In this document: one piece after another, positions 6,509-14,021 of the stretch
Layout: each line of letters starts with the position of its first letter
Position numbering within the stretch: position 1 is the stretch's first letter
Virus record (IMG/VR): IMGVR_UViG_3300020141_000913
Span: 1-31,034 of that record
Direction: 5' to 3' (one strand)
From: a virus
DNA length: 31,034 nt
The notes under the pieces: model-generated
The model's input: the letters and a program-made list of their open reading frames with translations, nothing else
What the model was told of the DNA's origin: nothing
The model's database searches: none
Program-made: the position numbers and the translations under genes

Positions 6509-8105
6509 TAGCAAACTGGCAGAATATGGGATCAGTCCTTCCCCAGAGGACAACAACGAAACAAAGACTGAGGCGACTGGTTTGCCTTACATAGAACTGG
6601 TGCCGGTGATCTCGACGATGGCGAGGGAGATCGGCGGGGTGCTTTGCAACAATGGCGTGTTCGTCCGGCAGCGCTCGGCGATGACGATCTCGCAGGATGG
6701 CAGGCTGGTGGAGATGTCAGCGCGCCGTTTCCGAACCTACTGCGAGGACCACCTGGTGACTTTCAAATGGGATATGCCAAAGCCAAATGTTTTCGAGAAG
6801 AAGGCTCAGACCATGACGGTGGAGGCAGCCGCGACGATTCTGGAGAGTGACCAGTTCCTTGCGCGTCAACGGGAGCTTATGCGAGTGGCCACTGTGCGCC
6901 AACCGGTCAAACGGAAGGATGGGCGAATCGAGCTTCTTGATTATGGTTATGACCACGAGGCTCAGACCTACACTCAAAACAGCGGTGTTGAGTATGCCTT
7001 GGATATGCCGCTCGAAGCCGCTCAGACGATCTTGAGGAATTTCACGCGGGAGTTCCCTTTTGGTGATAGGAAGGCAGATGGCCGGTCGAGGAATGAGGCG
7101 ATTGTGATGACAGCCATGCTGGCCATGTATGCGGCTCCGCTGCTGCGGCCTTCGGCTCGTAGGCTGAATTTTATGTTTTCCTCGAACTCCGTCGGATCCG
7201 GTAAGACGCTGCTCGCTCAAATGGCGATCATCACGACTATCGGCTCGTGCGATGTGCAGCCGGTTCCCCAGGCTGAGGAGGAATGGCGGAAGATTCTGGA
7301 TACTGAGAGTTTGGCTGGTTCGCCTTACATCCTCTTCGACGACTGCAATGGTTTTTTCAAAAGCCAGATTCTAAATGCATTTCTGACGGCCCCGACTTGG
7401 AGTGGCCGCCGGATGCACAGCCAGCAAAAATTCGCAGTGCCTAAGATCGCCTCAGTGTTCTTGACTGGGAACAACCTCGAGGTCTCTCCCGACGTCGCCC
7501 GACGTTTCTTGCATTGCAAGATGATGACCGACGAGTCAGACCCGCAGGCGCGCAAGATCGACAAGGTGATATCGGATGAACACCTAGAGAAGCCAGAGGT
7601 TCGAGGACAAATCCTCGCCGCGCTCTGGGCTGTGGTTCGAGAGTGGGATGCGGCCGGCCGCCCTCAGGCCAATCGACTGGTTCGCGGATATGAGCAATTT
7701 TGCCAGATATTCGCGGGAATGGTGGAGTTTGCTGGATTTGGCGATCCTATCGAGGCGCTTCCGGTCGAAGAGTCAGGCAACTCAGAATTGGCTGATATGC
7801 TCGCGCTGGTGGCTGAATTGGCAAAAGGCGTGGACGATGTAGCTGAGTTCAGCTTTCAAGATGTTGTCCAGGCTGCGCTCGACTGCAACTCATTCGTCTG
7901 GATGCTGGAAGGTAAGGAGGAGCGAGAAGGGAAGGATGGGCCTCGCCATTATGTCCTCACGGCAAAGGCCAAGAGTAAGTTCGGTAAGCTGTTGGCTGAA
8001 CAATATGGTGGGAAGAAGTTCACGCTGCCGACCGGCCGCGTCGTTAAGTGGGGGCAGCAGGGTAAGAACCGGCAACGGCTCTACACGCTCACCGTCCTCA
8101 ACTGA
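6483..8105 (+). CDS. AAA/SF3-like replicative helicase ATPase (540 aa)
   Basis: The central ATPase region has a Walker A at about residues 234-242 (SNSVGSGKT), a Walker B at 283-287 (ILFDD), a sensor-1-like strand with Asn pair (FLTGNN, about 326-331) and an arginine-finger-like VARR (about 338-341). This arrangement fits D5/DUF927-type phage helicases. The N-terminal 200 residues are a separate mixed domain, perhaps binding primase or DNA. The C-terminal 120 residues are wing-like with a basic end (TGRVVKWGQQGKNRQRLY). It follows the primase-like gene with a 26-base overlap and is closed by a strong terminator. It probably unwinds DNA as a hexamer during phage replication. Confidence 0.75.
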   Translation: MSKLTDTINSKLAEYGISPSPEDNNETKTEATGLPYIELVPVISTMAREIGGVLCNNGVFVRQRSAMTISQDGRLVEMSARRFRTYCEDHLVTFKWDMPKPNVFEKKAQTMTVEAAATILESDQFLARQRELMRVATVRQPVKRKDGRIELLDYGYDHEAQTYTQNSGVEYALDMPLEAAQTILRNFTREFPFGDRKADGRSRNEAIVMTAMLAMYAAPLLRPSARRLNFMFSSNSVGSGKTLLAQMAIITTIGSCDVQPVPQAEEEWRKILDTESLAGSPYILFDDCNGFFKSQILNAFLTAPTWSGRRMHSQQKFAVPKIASVFLTGNNLEVSPDVARRFLHCKMMTDESDPQARKIDKVISDEHLEKPEVRGQILAALWAVVREWDAAGRPQANRLVRGYEQFCQIFAGMVEFAGFGDPIEALPVEESGNSELADMLALVAELAKGVDDVAEFSFQDVVQAALDCNSFVWMLEGKEEREGKDGPRHYVLTAKAKSKFGKLLAEQYGGKKFTLPTGRVVKWGQQGKNRQRLYTLTVLN

Positions 8106-8123
8106 CCCGACTCCATACCTCAC

Positions 8124-8151
8124 AAGGCCCGCCAACTCGGCGGGCCTTTTT
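8124..8151 (+). terminator. Rho-independent terminator after the replication genes
   Basis: A perfect 10-base stem (AAGGCCCGCC at 8124-8133 and its complement at 8139-8148) with a 5-base loop ends in a run of five T (8147-8151). It lies 18 bases past the helicase stop and marks the end of the early/replication transcript. Confidence 0.9.
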
Positions 8152-8580
8152 CATTCCGCACAGGTCATGCACAGGTCGTCTCGCTTCCGCTTCCTCATCA
8201 CCCATCCCACACCCTCTTTGGTAGAAATCGCACGCGACCTATGCACCTACGCAGGACCTTGTCTCTTTCGATGGTTCACAAGTTGTTTGCCAAGAGTTTT
8301 GTGCGCTTCTGTTCTGCAAGGTGGCATAGGTAGCATAGGTCTTTTGACTTTTTTATTTAAGGGTGTGGGTATCGTCAGAGAGAAAAGTTTTTGACCTGCG
8401 CACCTGTGCTCCGGGTTCTCCATGTTCCGCGTGAAAGGAATCTCTTCGCGGGGTTCAAACATGCAGTTTGCCAGTCGCTCGTAATTTTTGAGAGAGCGCG
8501 GCCGAAACTATACGGAACCGGAACCGAGGAACCCGTTCCGCTTCCGTTCCGTTTGACATCCAACCGTTCCGTAAATCGAT
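8152..8580. other. 429-base non-coding region before the terminase genes
   Basis: No convincing gene is present. It contains a direct repeat GCACAGGTC at 8158-8166 and 8169-8177, with an inverted copy of its core (ACCTGTGC) at 8402-8409. There is a T-rich stretch near 8344-8360, and a GTTCCG repeat cluster at its right end. Between replication and packaging genes this could hold an origin, a late promoter and the packaging start site. Confidence 0.5.
8424..8571. promoter_or_regulatory. GTTCCG repeat cluster with TTGACA box: late promoter or cos/terminase-binding region
   Basis: CGGAAC occurs at 8513-8518 and 8519-8524, and its complement GTTCCG at 8535-8540, 8546-8551 and 8566-8571; one more GTTCCG lies at 8424-8429. 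The last copies flank a consensus -35 box TTGACA (8553-8558), with no clear -10. The array ends 9 bases before the small terminase gene. In cos phages the terminase small subunit binds repeated sites just upstream of its own gene, and late promoters are also found here. Either reading is possible. Confidence 0.45.
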
Positions 8581-9180
8581 ATGCGTCACGGAAGGGAACA
8601 AGCGGACCTGATCAAAGCCTGTGCGGCCAAGCACGGCGTGACAACGCGTGCCGTTCGCAAGTGGCGCGATGCGGCGGATCCTCGGTGGAATGGATTTCTG
8701 GCTGACATGGCGGTGGCCGGGATGGTCCCGACGGATTCGGTTGCACCGGCTCAGGCAGCGGCCGGTCCGGTGAGGCAGTGGACCGATGAGGAATTGGCGC
8801 TCGATAACCAGGTGCGGAAAATGAAAGAGGCTACGGCCGTCTTGCGGGAGCGTGCAGAATTGGCAATGATGACTGGTAATCTGGATGCCGAGATGGCACT
8901 CCGTCAGATGTGGCTAAGACATGCCGAGGCCCTGCGACGCCTGGAGAAGGATGCTCCTTCTATCCAGAAAGAGTCTGGCGATCTCGTCTCTCGAAAGGTC
9001 GCGGTTCAAATCGTGGTGCAATACTCGGCGGCCATCGCTGCTGCGGTGGCCAATCTTCCTGACCGGCTGATCTCCATTCTCCCTGCCTTGGGCGAAGACA
9101 TCGCCGAAAAAATCCGCGCCGAGGCTGACGAGATCCGCCGCGCCGCCAAAGACATACGCCTCGATGCCCTCGCTGTTTGA
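8581..9180 (+). CDS. Terminase small subunit, Nu1-like (199 aa)
   Basis: It recognises phage DNA at the packaging site and recruits the large subunit. Residues 5-35 form a helix-turn-helix (ADLIKACAAKHGVTTRAVRK), then a linker, then long charged helices (about 70-125) suited to oligomerisation, and an Ala-rich helical C-terminus that would contact the large subunit. Length and immediate position before a GpA-type large terminase support the call. It overlaps the large subunit gene by 17 bases. A cluster of GTTCCG repeats directly upstream may be its binding site. Confidence 0.8.
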   Translation: MRHGREQADLIKACAAKHGVTTRAVRKWRDAADPRWNGFLADMAVAGMVPTDSVAPAQAAAGPVRQWTDEELALDNQVRKMKEATAVLRERAELAMMTGNLDAEMALRQMWLRHAEALRRLEKDAPSIQKESGDLVSRKVAVQIVVQYSAAIAAAVANLPDRLISILPALGEDIAEKIRAEADEIRRAAKDIRLDALAV

Positions 9181-10870
9181 AGAGCTTCAGCAGCAACTCG
9201 ACCGCATCTGGGATCCTCGCGCTCGCCCGACCGCTTTAGAGTGGGCTCAGGAGAATGTCCACCTCGACAAGCGATTCTCACCGCGCCCCGGCCGTTACGA
9301 TGCCGACTATACTCCCTACCTCCGGCAGCTCCACCTCTGGTTTTCCGATCAGAAAATCCGGCAGCTCACCTTCGTGAAAAGCGCCCAAGTCGGCGGCACG
9401 ACCTGGCTGGCCAACTGCCTCATGTGGGCCATCAGCGAAGACCCCGGCCCGATCCTCTATGTCACCTCGACAAACGACAACGCCAAGTCCTGGTCCGAGC
9501 GGGAGCTTCATCCCCGCCTCCGCTCGTGTCGTGCGATCAAGCACCTGCTTCCTACAAACGACGACGACTTCCGCAAGACCGAGATGCACTTCTCGACCTG
9601 CACGCTCAAGCTTGTCGGGGCCTGCTCCGAAGGGAACCTCGCTTCCCGCCCGATCCGCTACCTCTTCGCCGATGAGGTCGACAAGTGGCCGGATGATTCC
9701 TCCCTCGAGGCTCCCGCGCTCGAACTCGCAATGGCGCGTCTCAATTTCTACCGCCGCGTCTCCAAGGCCTGCCTCACCTCCACGCCCACCGTCGAGACCG
9801 GCGCTATCTGGACGCAGTTTCTCGCGGGGAGCCAGCACCGCTTCCATGTGCCTTGCCCCGAGTGTCTGCACATGCAGCACCTCCGCTTCGACAGGCTCAA
9901 GTGGCCCGAGCACCACCGCGATCTCGCCGGTGCCTGGGACCTCGCCGGGGTCGAGCGCGACACCGTTTACACTTGCGAGTCCTGCGAAGCACGCTGGCCG
10001 CAGTCCATGCAGAGCGACATCGTGCGCCGTGGCGAGTGGATTGCCACAAATCCCCGCGCTCATGCCGACCACATCTCCTGCCACATCTCCGCGCTTTACT
10101 CCCCACAGATCTCCTGGGGAGACCTCGCCCGTATCTTCCTCCAGAAAAAAGAAACGCCCGGCGGCCTCCATGATTTCCACAATAACTTCCTCGGCATCCC
10201 GTGGGAAAACCGCGCCGCCACCGTCAAAGACGACGCCATCCTCGCCCTGCGGTCGCCCGACTACCGGCTCCGCGAGCTCCCCGTCGAGCCCGTCGTTCTC
10301 ACCCTTTGCGCCGACCCCGGCGAGCGGCAGACTCACTGGACAGTCGAAGCCCGCATCCAGAGTGGCGAGTCATGGGTCATCGACTACGGCACCGTCCTCG
10401 CCATCGAGGATCTCATCTCGCCCGCCTTCCTCGAATCCCGCCGGTATGCCTTCGGCGAAAAAATCTTCACTCCCCGCTTCGGCCTCATCGACTCCGGTTG
10501 GTCAGCCGAGCGCGTTTACTCCGTCTGCTCCCGCAGCGGTGGCCTCTTCATCCCCTCGAAGGGCTCCACCGCAGCCTTTGGCACTTGGAACCAATCCTCC
10601 ATATCTGGATACCCTGGCCTTCGCCTCGTCACCTACACCGACCACACCGCGAAGCTCGAGCTCTACCTCGAGCGCATCAATAAAAAGATGCCGCCGCCGC
10701 TCCACCTACCCGCCGACATCGGCCAAGACTTCGTCTCCGGCCACAGCGGCCAACAACTCCTGCAAAACAAAAACTCCCGCCTCGCTCCATTCTTCTGGAA
10801 AAAAGTCGCCGAAGACCACTACGGCGACTGCTCGAAACTCCACGGCGTCGCTTGGTGGGTCTTGAAATAA
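9164..10870 (+). CDS. Terminase large subunit, lambda GpA type (568 aa)
   Basis: This is the ATP-driven packaging motor and nuclease. The ATPase has a Walker A variant at residues 73-80 (SAQVGGTT) and Walker B at about 166-173 (YLFADEVD). A four-Cys zinc ribbon (CPEC 231-234, CESC 271-274) follows, a feature of the GpA family. The nuclease half holds acidic residues D384 (CADPGE) and D443 (LIDSGW). N-terminal features (ALEWAQENVHLDKRFSPRPG) also fit. Slightly shorter than lambda GpA but with all domains. The type predicts cos-style packaging and cohesive-end DNA. It starts inside the small-subunit gene and is followed by an A-rich accessory block rather than directly by the next head gene. 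Confidence 0.95.
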   Translation: MPSLFEELQQQLDRIWDPRARPTALEWAQENVHLDKRFSPRPGRYDADYTPYLRQLHLWFSDQKIRQLTFVKSAQVGGTTWLANCLMWAISEDPGPILYVTSTNDNAKSWSERELHPRLRSCRAIKHLLPTNDDDFRKTEMHFSTCTLKLVGACSEGNLASRPIRYLFADEVDKWPDDSSLEAPALELAMARLNFYRRVSKACLTSTPTVETGAIWTQFLAGSQHRFHVPCPECLHMQHLRFDRLKWPEHHRDLAGAWDLAGVERDTVYTCESCEARWPQSMQSDIVRRGEWIATNPRAHADHISCHISALYSPQISWGDLARIFLQKKETPGGLHDFHNNFLGIPWENRAATVKDDAILALRSPDYRLRELPVEPVVLTLCADPGERQTHWTVEARIQSGESWVIDYGTVLAIEDLISPAFLESRRYAFGEKIFTPRFGLIDSGWSAERVYSVCSRSGGLFIPSKGSTAAFGTWNQSSISGYPGLRLVTYTDHTAKLELYLERINKKMPPPLHLPADIGQDFVSGHSGQQLLQNKNSRLAPFFWKKVAEDHYGDCSKLHGVAWWVLK

Positions 10871-11058
10871 TACCATTTTCCTGACGCCAAGAAATTGGTT
10901 CCCGCCCGCCGCGCTTGTGTTCATGCGGCTCTGCGGGCCTCCAAAATTATTTTCATCTTTTTGAAAAAAGCTGTTGACGAGAAATCAAGTTTGTGAGATT
11001 GTATCTCCAGATCGAAGCCACCACGGCGGAGACAAAAACAAAAAACCAAATCAAAAAA
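10871..11058. other. Intergenic region: imperfect hairpin and possible promoter
   Basis: 188 bases without a gene. GCCCGC (10904-10909) can pair with GCGGGC (10933-10938), with an alternative inner pair GCCGC/GCGGC, and an AT-rich stretch follows, so it may be a weak terminator for the terminase transcript. TTGACG (10974-10979) could be a -35 box for the accessory genes but the -10 region is poor. Base composition changes sharply here to A-rich. Confidence 0.35.
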
Positions 11059-11253
11059 ATGAACACTCACCACAAAATCGCAGCCAGCCACTTCAACAAA
11101 AAAACTCTCCGCTCACTCTCCAAAAAAGGAATCTTCCTGGTTCAATCAACATGGGTTCCAGACATCGACGGGAACTACTCAAACGGAATGACAGCGTATG
11201 TTCTCAGCAACGGACAAATGAAAACCTACCTCCAAGTTCTCGCACTCGCCTAA
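11059..11253 (+). CDS. Small basic accessory protein, unknown (64 aa)
   Basis: The product (MNTHHKIAASHFNKKTLRSL...) has a basic N-terminal half and a beta-rich C-terminal half (KKGIFLVQSTW ... GMTAYVLSNGQMKTYLQVL). The ATG at 11059 follows an A-rich leader; an in-frame ATG at 10993 would add 22 mostly polar residues and is less likely. It opens a block of small genes whose A-rich codon use and leaders differ from the GC-rich structural genes on both sides, suggesting a recently acquired accessory segment. No family recognised. Confidence 0.6.
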   Translation: MNTHHKIAASHFNKKTLRSLSKKGIFLVQSTWVPDIDGNYSNGMTAYVLSNGQMKTYLQVLALA

Positions 11254-11261
11254 CCAACCTC

Positions 11262-11290
11262 GGCGCGGGTTCGATCCCCGCGCCAGCCTT
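11262..11290 (+). other. tRNA T-arm and 3'-acceptor-like fragment
   Basis: A GCGGG stem, the loop TTCGATC and CCCGC (11265-11281) match a tRNA T-arm, followed by seven acceptor-like bases GCCAGCC (11282-11288). The stem extends to eight perfect pairs (11262-11269 with 11277-11284). No D-arm, anticodon arm or 5' acceptor strand is found upstream, so it is a fragment. It may be a relic of an element that targeted a tRNA gene, or a simple hairpin between two genes. Confidence 0.45.
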
Positions 11291-11322
11291 GACCAACCAA
11301 ACCAAAAAACGAAAATCAAAAT

Positions 11323-11562
11323 ATGAAAACCTACAAAATCGCTCACGCCAAAAAACTACCATCAGGATGGGACTTGGAATTTTCTTCTTACGGGGATTTC
11401 TTCACCGACGAAAAGGAAGCTCAGGAAGAGGCAAATCTTAAAAACAACAAGCTCATGCAAAGTTACGCCGACGGAAACGGAATAGACCTGCAAGAGTTTA
11501 TCGACTCCGGTCGCGCTAACGAAATCGAGGAATACTACCATGTCATCGAAGTCGCTGAATAA
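11323..11562 (+). CDS. Small acidic accessory protein, unknown (79 aa)
   Basis: It begins MKTYKIAHAKKLPSGWDLEF, then a charged helix rich in Glu and Asn (DEKEAQEEANLKNNK), and an acidic C-terminus (NEIEEYYHVIEVAE). The leader upstream is A/C-rich with no Shine-Dalgarno sequence. The 3' end overlaps the next gene by 23 bases. The acidic character next to a basic DNA-binding-like neighbour could suggest a partner pair, but this is speculation. No family recognised. Confidence 0.65.
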   Translation: MKTYKIAHAKKLPSGWDLEFSSYGDFFTDEKEAQEEANLKNNKLMQSYADGNGIDLQEFIDSGRANEIEEYYHVIEVAE

Positions 11563-11740
11563 GCCCACCCACGGCGGCCCGCGCAAAGGAGCGGGTCGCC
11601 CAGCAGGCAAGAAATCCGCAAACGCCAAAGGCAGGACCGCCGTCACGCGCAGCGTCTCCATGCAGCCCGAAAGCTGGGCCAAACTCGACCGCCAGCGCGG
11701 CACGATGAGCAGAGGGAAGTTTATCGAGAGCAAGCTATGA
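11540..11740 (+). CDS. Small basic protein with GGPRKGAGRP motif, DNA-binding-like (66 aa)
   Basis: A Gly/Arg motif (GGPRKGAGRP, residues 12-21) resembles the AT-hook-like N-terminal motif seen in many phage DNA-associated proteins; the portal protein of this genome has a similar one (GGARPGAGRP). The rest (AVTRSVSMQPESWAKLDRQR, SRGKFIESKL) follows a ribbon-helix-helix-like strand-helix-helix order. The last four bases overlap the next start. It is likely a small DNA-binding regulator of the accessory block. Confidence 0.6.
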   Translation: MSSKSLNKPTHGGPRKGAGRPAGKKSANAKGRTAVTRSVSMQPESWAKLDRQRGTMSRGKFIESKL

Positions 11741-12081
11741 AAGACCTCCCCAAATATGTAGTCGCTGAAATCGACAGTTGCATTTCTAAAAACGAAAAGC
11801 ACCCCGTCGCGTATTGGAAAAGATTTGCAGGCGTTGGAAACAAAGCAATCGAGCTAATCAAGGCGCGCGGCGTAGTCGCAGAAGAAAAAATGGATGAATT
11901 GAGACACATCGAAATGGCTCGGCAGATTTTGGTCAGTAATGGCTATGAGACGCCAAGGCAAATTCTCGACGGGTTTCTTTCTGGTAAAATTTACTCCAAC
12001 GCATTCAGGAACTACGGCGCAAGATCGCACCAGCATATTTGCGACTTCTTGATTCGCTGGCTCGCGGAGTCGAAATTTTAA
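11737..12081 (+). CDS. Helical protein with two helix-hairpin-helix-like motifs (114 aa)
   Basis: Two segments look alike: FAGVGNKAIELIKARG (about residues 30-45) and FRNYGARSHQHICDFL (about 91-106). Both fit a helix-hairpin-helix pattern, and the second resembles the RNFGxxSLxEI motif of the RNA polymerase alpha C-terminal domain. The protein is short and otherwise helical. It overlaps the upstream gene by ATGA and is the last gene of the accessory block. A role in contacting DNA or transcription machinery is suggested by the motif only. Confidence 0.55.
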   Translation: MKDLPKYVVAEIDSCISKNEKHPVAYWKRFAGVGNKAIELIKARGVVAEEKMDELRHIEMARQILVSNGYETPRQILDGFLSGKIYSNAFRNYGARSHQHICDFLIRWLAESKF

Positions 12082-12085
12082 TCTC

Positions 12086-12110
12086 CTCTCCGTGTCCTCC
12101 GTGGTTAATC
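12086..12110. repeat. CCGTGTCCTCCGTGG dispersed-repeat-like segment
   Basis: CTCTCCGTGTCCTCCGTGGT matches a short repeat I recall from many environmental bacterial genomes, where its complement is often mistranslated as 'TTEDTE'. A single copy here, right after the accessory block, suggests that this segment or the block passed through a bacterial chromosome. Confidence 0.4.
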
Positions 12111-12113
12111 CCC

Positions 12114-12136
12114 TTTGACACCCCGCCTTTCGCGTG
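12114..12136 (+). promoter_or_regulatory. TTTGACAC-N12-GTG start element, copy 1
   Basis: TTTGACAC at 12114-12121, then 12 bases, then the GTG start of the next gene at 12134. The CAC of the motif can pair with the GTG (4 of 6 pairs in the extended arms). Here the motif lies outside any gene. Confidence 0.6.
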
Positions 12137-12415
12137 ACCGCAAACGACATCGCACGCTCTGGCTACAAGGCCTACCTCAAAGCCCTCGGCAAATCAAAAG
12201 CCGAGCTTCTCACCATGGCCGCCGCCGTCGAGAGCGGCATCGAGGAGACCATCATCACCAGCCTCGGTAGCGAAGGCGCGTCCTCCTCCGCTCAACTCAG
12301 CGCTCTCACCAAGACCGACCGGCTCGGCGTCATCATGGAGGTCTATGCCGAAGGCAACGCGCCCCGCTCCCTCTGCGCCGTGGTGGACCGCTCCCTCTAC
12401 GCCTCCCCTGTTTGA
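12134..12415 (+). CDS. Small head protein in the gpW position, unknown family (93 aa)
   Basis: Starts at GTG 12134 within the TTTGACAC-N12-GTG element. The product is helical (NDIARSGYKAYLKALGKSKA ... ELLTMAAAVESGIEETI), then polar Ser-rich, then a helix. It lies between the terminase/accessory block and the portal gene, where lambda-like phages carry the small head-tail joining protein W. It is longer than gpW and I see no decisive motif, so the assignment rests on position. Its stop TGA is part of the next TTTGACAC element. Confidence 0.55.
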   Translation: MTANDIARSGYKAYLKALGKSKAELLTMAAAVESGIEETIITSLGSEGASSSAQLSALTKTDRLGVIMEVYAEGNAPRSLCAVVDRSLYASPV

Positions 12416-12433
12416 CACGCCTCCTCGGGCGTG
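12411..12433 (+). promoter_or_regulatory. TTTGACAC-N12-GTG start element, copy 2
   Basis: TTTGACAC at 12411-12418 contains the TGA stop of the preceding gene and is followed after 12 bases by the portal GTG start. CACGCC (12416-12421) and GGCGTG (12428-12433) form a perfect 6-base inverted repeat that includes the start codon. Confidence 0.65.
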
Positions 12434-13876
12434 CCGCAAATCAAACAAAATTCAAAGAAATCAAACCGTGGCGGCGCTCGCCCCGGTGCAGGTCGGCCAA
12501 AGGCCGCAGCTTACGAAGCCGCCGAGTTCTCCCGCAACCGTGGGCTCATCGTCCTAAACACCGTGGATCCCCAGCGCGAGGCCCCGCCGCAGACCCGCAT
12601 CGATCTCCTCAAGAAATCCCGCTGGCTTTACAACAATGTCGGCATCGCCGCCTACATCATCGAGCACCTGGCCCAGCGTGCAGTCGGCACCGGCATCGTG
12701 CCGCAGGCCCGCACCGCCGATGCCGCGTGGAACCGCCGCGCCGAGCGGCATTTTGAAGATCGCGCTTGTGCCGAGGCATGGGCATTCGACGCATCCGCGC
12801 AGGTGAATTTCTACGGCGCGCAGTCCCTCATCCTTCGCCAGGTCGCGGTGGATGGCGACTTCTTCGGCCAGTTTTTGCAGACTCAAGGCGGCGGCACCCG
12901 CGTGCGCTTCATCGGCGGCGAGGCTGTCGGATCCACGGCCGACTCCTCAGACCGCGCCTTCGATGGCGTGCTGCTCGACCGCTTCGGCGCGCCCGTCTCC
13001 TACCGCGTCATCACCGACCGGGCGGCTGGGAAATACCAGGATGTCCCTTCCTCCGACATTCTCCACTTCCGGCATGTCCGCCGGGCAGGCTACCCACGCG
13101 GCATCTCGTGGCTCCACAATGCCATCATAAATTGCCAAGACCTCTCCGAGTTCATGGCCTACACGAAAGGCTCGGCCAAAGCCGCCAGCCAGATCGCCTT
13201 TGCCATCACCAGCAACGAAGCCGTCCGCCTCGGCGGCGGTCTCTCCAGCATCCAGAGCGGCGACGCTGTCCCGCAGGACATCACCACCGAGACCCTCTAC
13301 AACGGCACACTCATCCCGAAGCTCCGACCTGGCGAATCCATCCAGTCCTTCAAAAACGAGCACCCAGGCCAAGCCTTCGAGCCCTTCATCCGGCAGCTCA
13401 TGGGCGAGATCGCCCGAGGCATCGGCCTCCCTCCCGAGGCCCTCATGGTTTTTGTCGGCACCGCAGGCACCGAGTTTCGCGGCCTCCTCGAGGTCGCGCA
13501 GAATTTCTTGGAGAGATTGCAGCAAATGCTCGTGGATCAATTCTGCCGTCCGCTCTGGAAATACTGGCTCTGGCAGGAGATCCAAGCCGGTCGCCTTCCA
13601 TATCCAGGCGATGACTGGTGGAGGCACGACTGGGTCACGCCCCGCAAGATCACGGTGGACAACGGCCGCGACGGCCGCCTCTACGCCCAGCTCCTCGACT
13701 CCGGCTACATGTCCTGGGAACGCTATTGCAACCTCCACGGCCTCGACGCCGAGGCTGAGGAGGATGACATCCTCCGCGCCTACCTTCGCCGCCAGGAGAA
13801 ATGCGCCGCTCTTGGACTCAACCCCGCCGATGTCTTCCCCTCGCATGAAATCGCCAGCACTCCAGCCCAAGTCTGA
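12431..13876 (+). CDS. Portal protein, lambda GpB type (481 aa)
   Basis: It forms the dodecameric ring at the head vertex through which DNA passes. Diagnostic stretches are the N-terminal helix region with SRWLYNNVGIAAYIIEHLAQ, the beta-rich wing (about residues 135-215), DILHFRHVRRAGYPRGISWL, and the crown/stem region GEIARGIGLPPEALM (about 330-345). All fit the lambda-type portal family, and length is typical though on the short side. The start is GTG 12431. Residues 14-23 carry an unusual GGARPGAGRP motif also seen in the accessory protein at 11540. It is followed by two tiny overlapping genes and the head protease. Confidence 0.93.
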   Translation: MPQIKQNSKKSNRGGARPGAGRPKAAAYEAAEFSRNRGLIVLNTVDPQREAPPQTRIDLLKKSRWLYNNVGIAAYIIEHLAQRAVGTGIVPQARTADAAWNRRAERHFEDRACAEAWAFDASAQVNFYGAQSLILRQVAVDGDFFGQFLQTQGGGTRVRFIGGEAVGSTADSSDRAFDGVLLDRFGAPVSYRVITDRAAGKYQDVPSSDILHFRHVRRAGYPRGISWLHNAIINCQDLSEFMAYTKGSAKAASQIAFAITSNEAVRLGGGLSSIQSGDAVPQDITTETLYNGTLIPKLRPGESIQSFKNEHPGQAFEPFIRQLMGEIARGIGLPPEALMVFVGTAGTEFRGLLEVAQNFLERLQQMLVDQFCRPLWKYWLWQEIQAGRLPYPGDDWWRHDWVTPRKITVDNGRDGRLYAQLLDSGYMSWERYCNLHGLDAEAEEDDILRAYLRRQEKCAALGLNPADVFPSHEIASTPAQV

Positions 13877-14021
13877 ACACCTTCCGTTTCTGAACGCCCT
13901 GCGCGCCAAGCTCGGGCGGCCGCTCTACAGCGAGCCGCCATCGCCGCCGGTCAAGCCCGAGCCCACCGTGCAACTCAACCTCGCCGACTACATCCGGCAG
14001 CGTCGCCATGCAAAAGCGTAG
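13845..14021 (+). CDS. Tiny Pro-rich protein between portal and protease (58 aa)
   Basis: The ATG at 13845 lies 32 bases inside the 3' end of the portal gene. The product has a short helix (LPFLNALRAKLGRPL), a Pro-rich linker (SEPPSPPVKPEPTV) and a basic end (ADYIRQRRHAKA). It overlaps the next small gene by 14 bases. Dense overlap suggests translation, but composition alone cannot exclude a chance frame. Confidence 0.4.
   Translation: MKSPALQPKSEHLPFLNALRAKLGRPLYSEPPSPPVKPEPTVQLNLADYIRQRRHAKA

Noticed and set aside
9459-10865. Long 468-residue Ser/Pro-rich frame inside the terminase
   Set aside because: Low-complexity shadow frame produced by GC-rich codons of the large terminase.
11180-11290. 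Complete tRNA ending in the T-arm
   Set aside because: No D-arm, anticodon loop or acceptor 5' strand (GGCTGGC) occurs upstream; tmRNA was also considered and no 5' part was found.
12411-12433. TTTGACAC as a -35 promoter box for the gene it precedes
   Set aside because: No -10 box follows at 16-18 bases and transcription would begin inside the gene.
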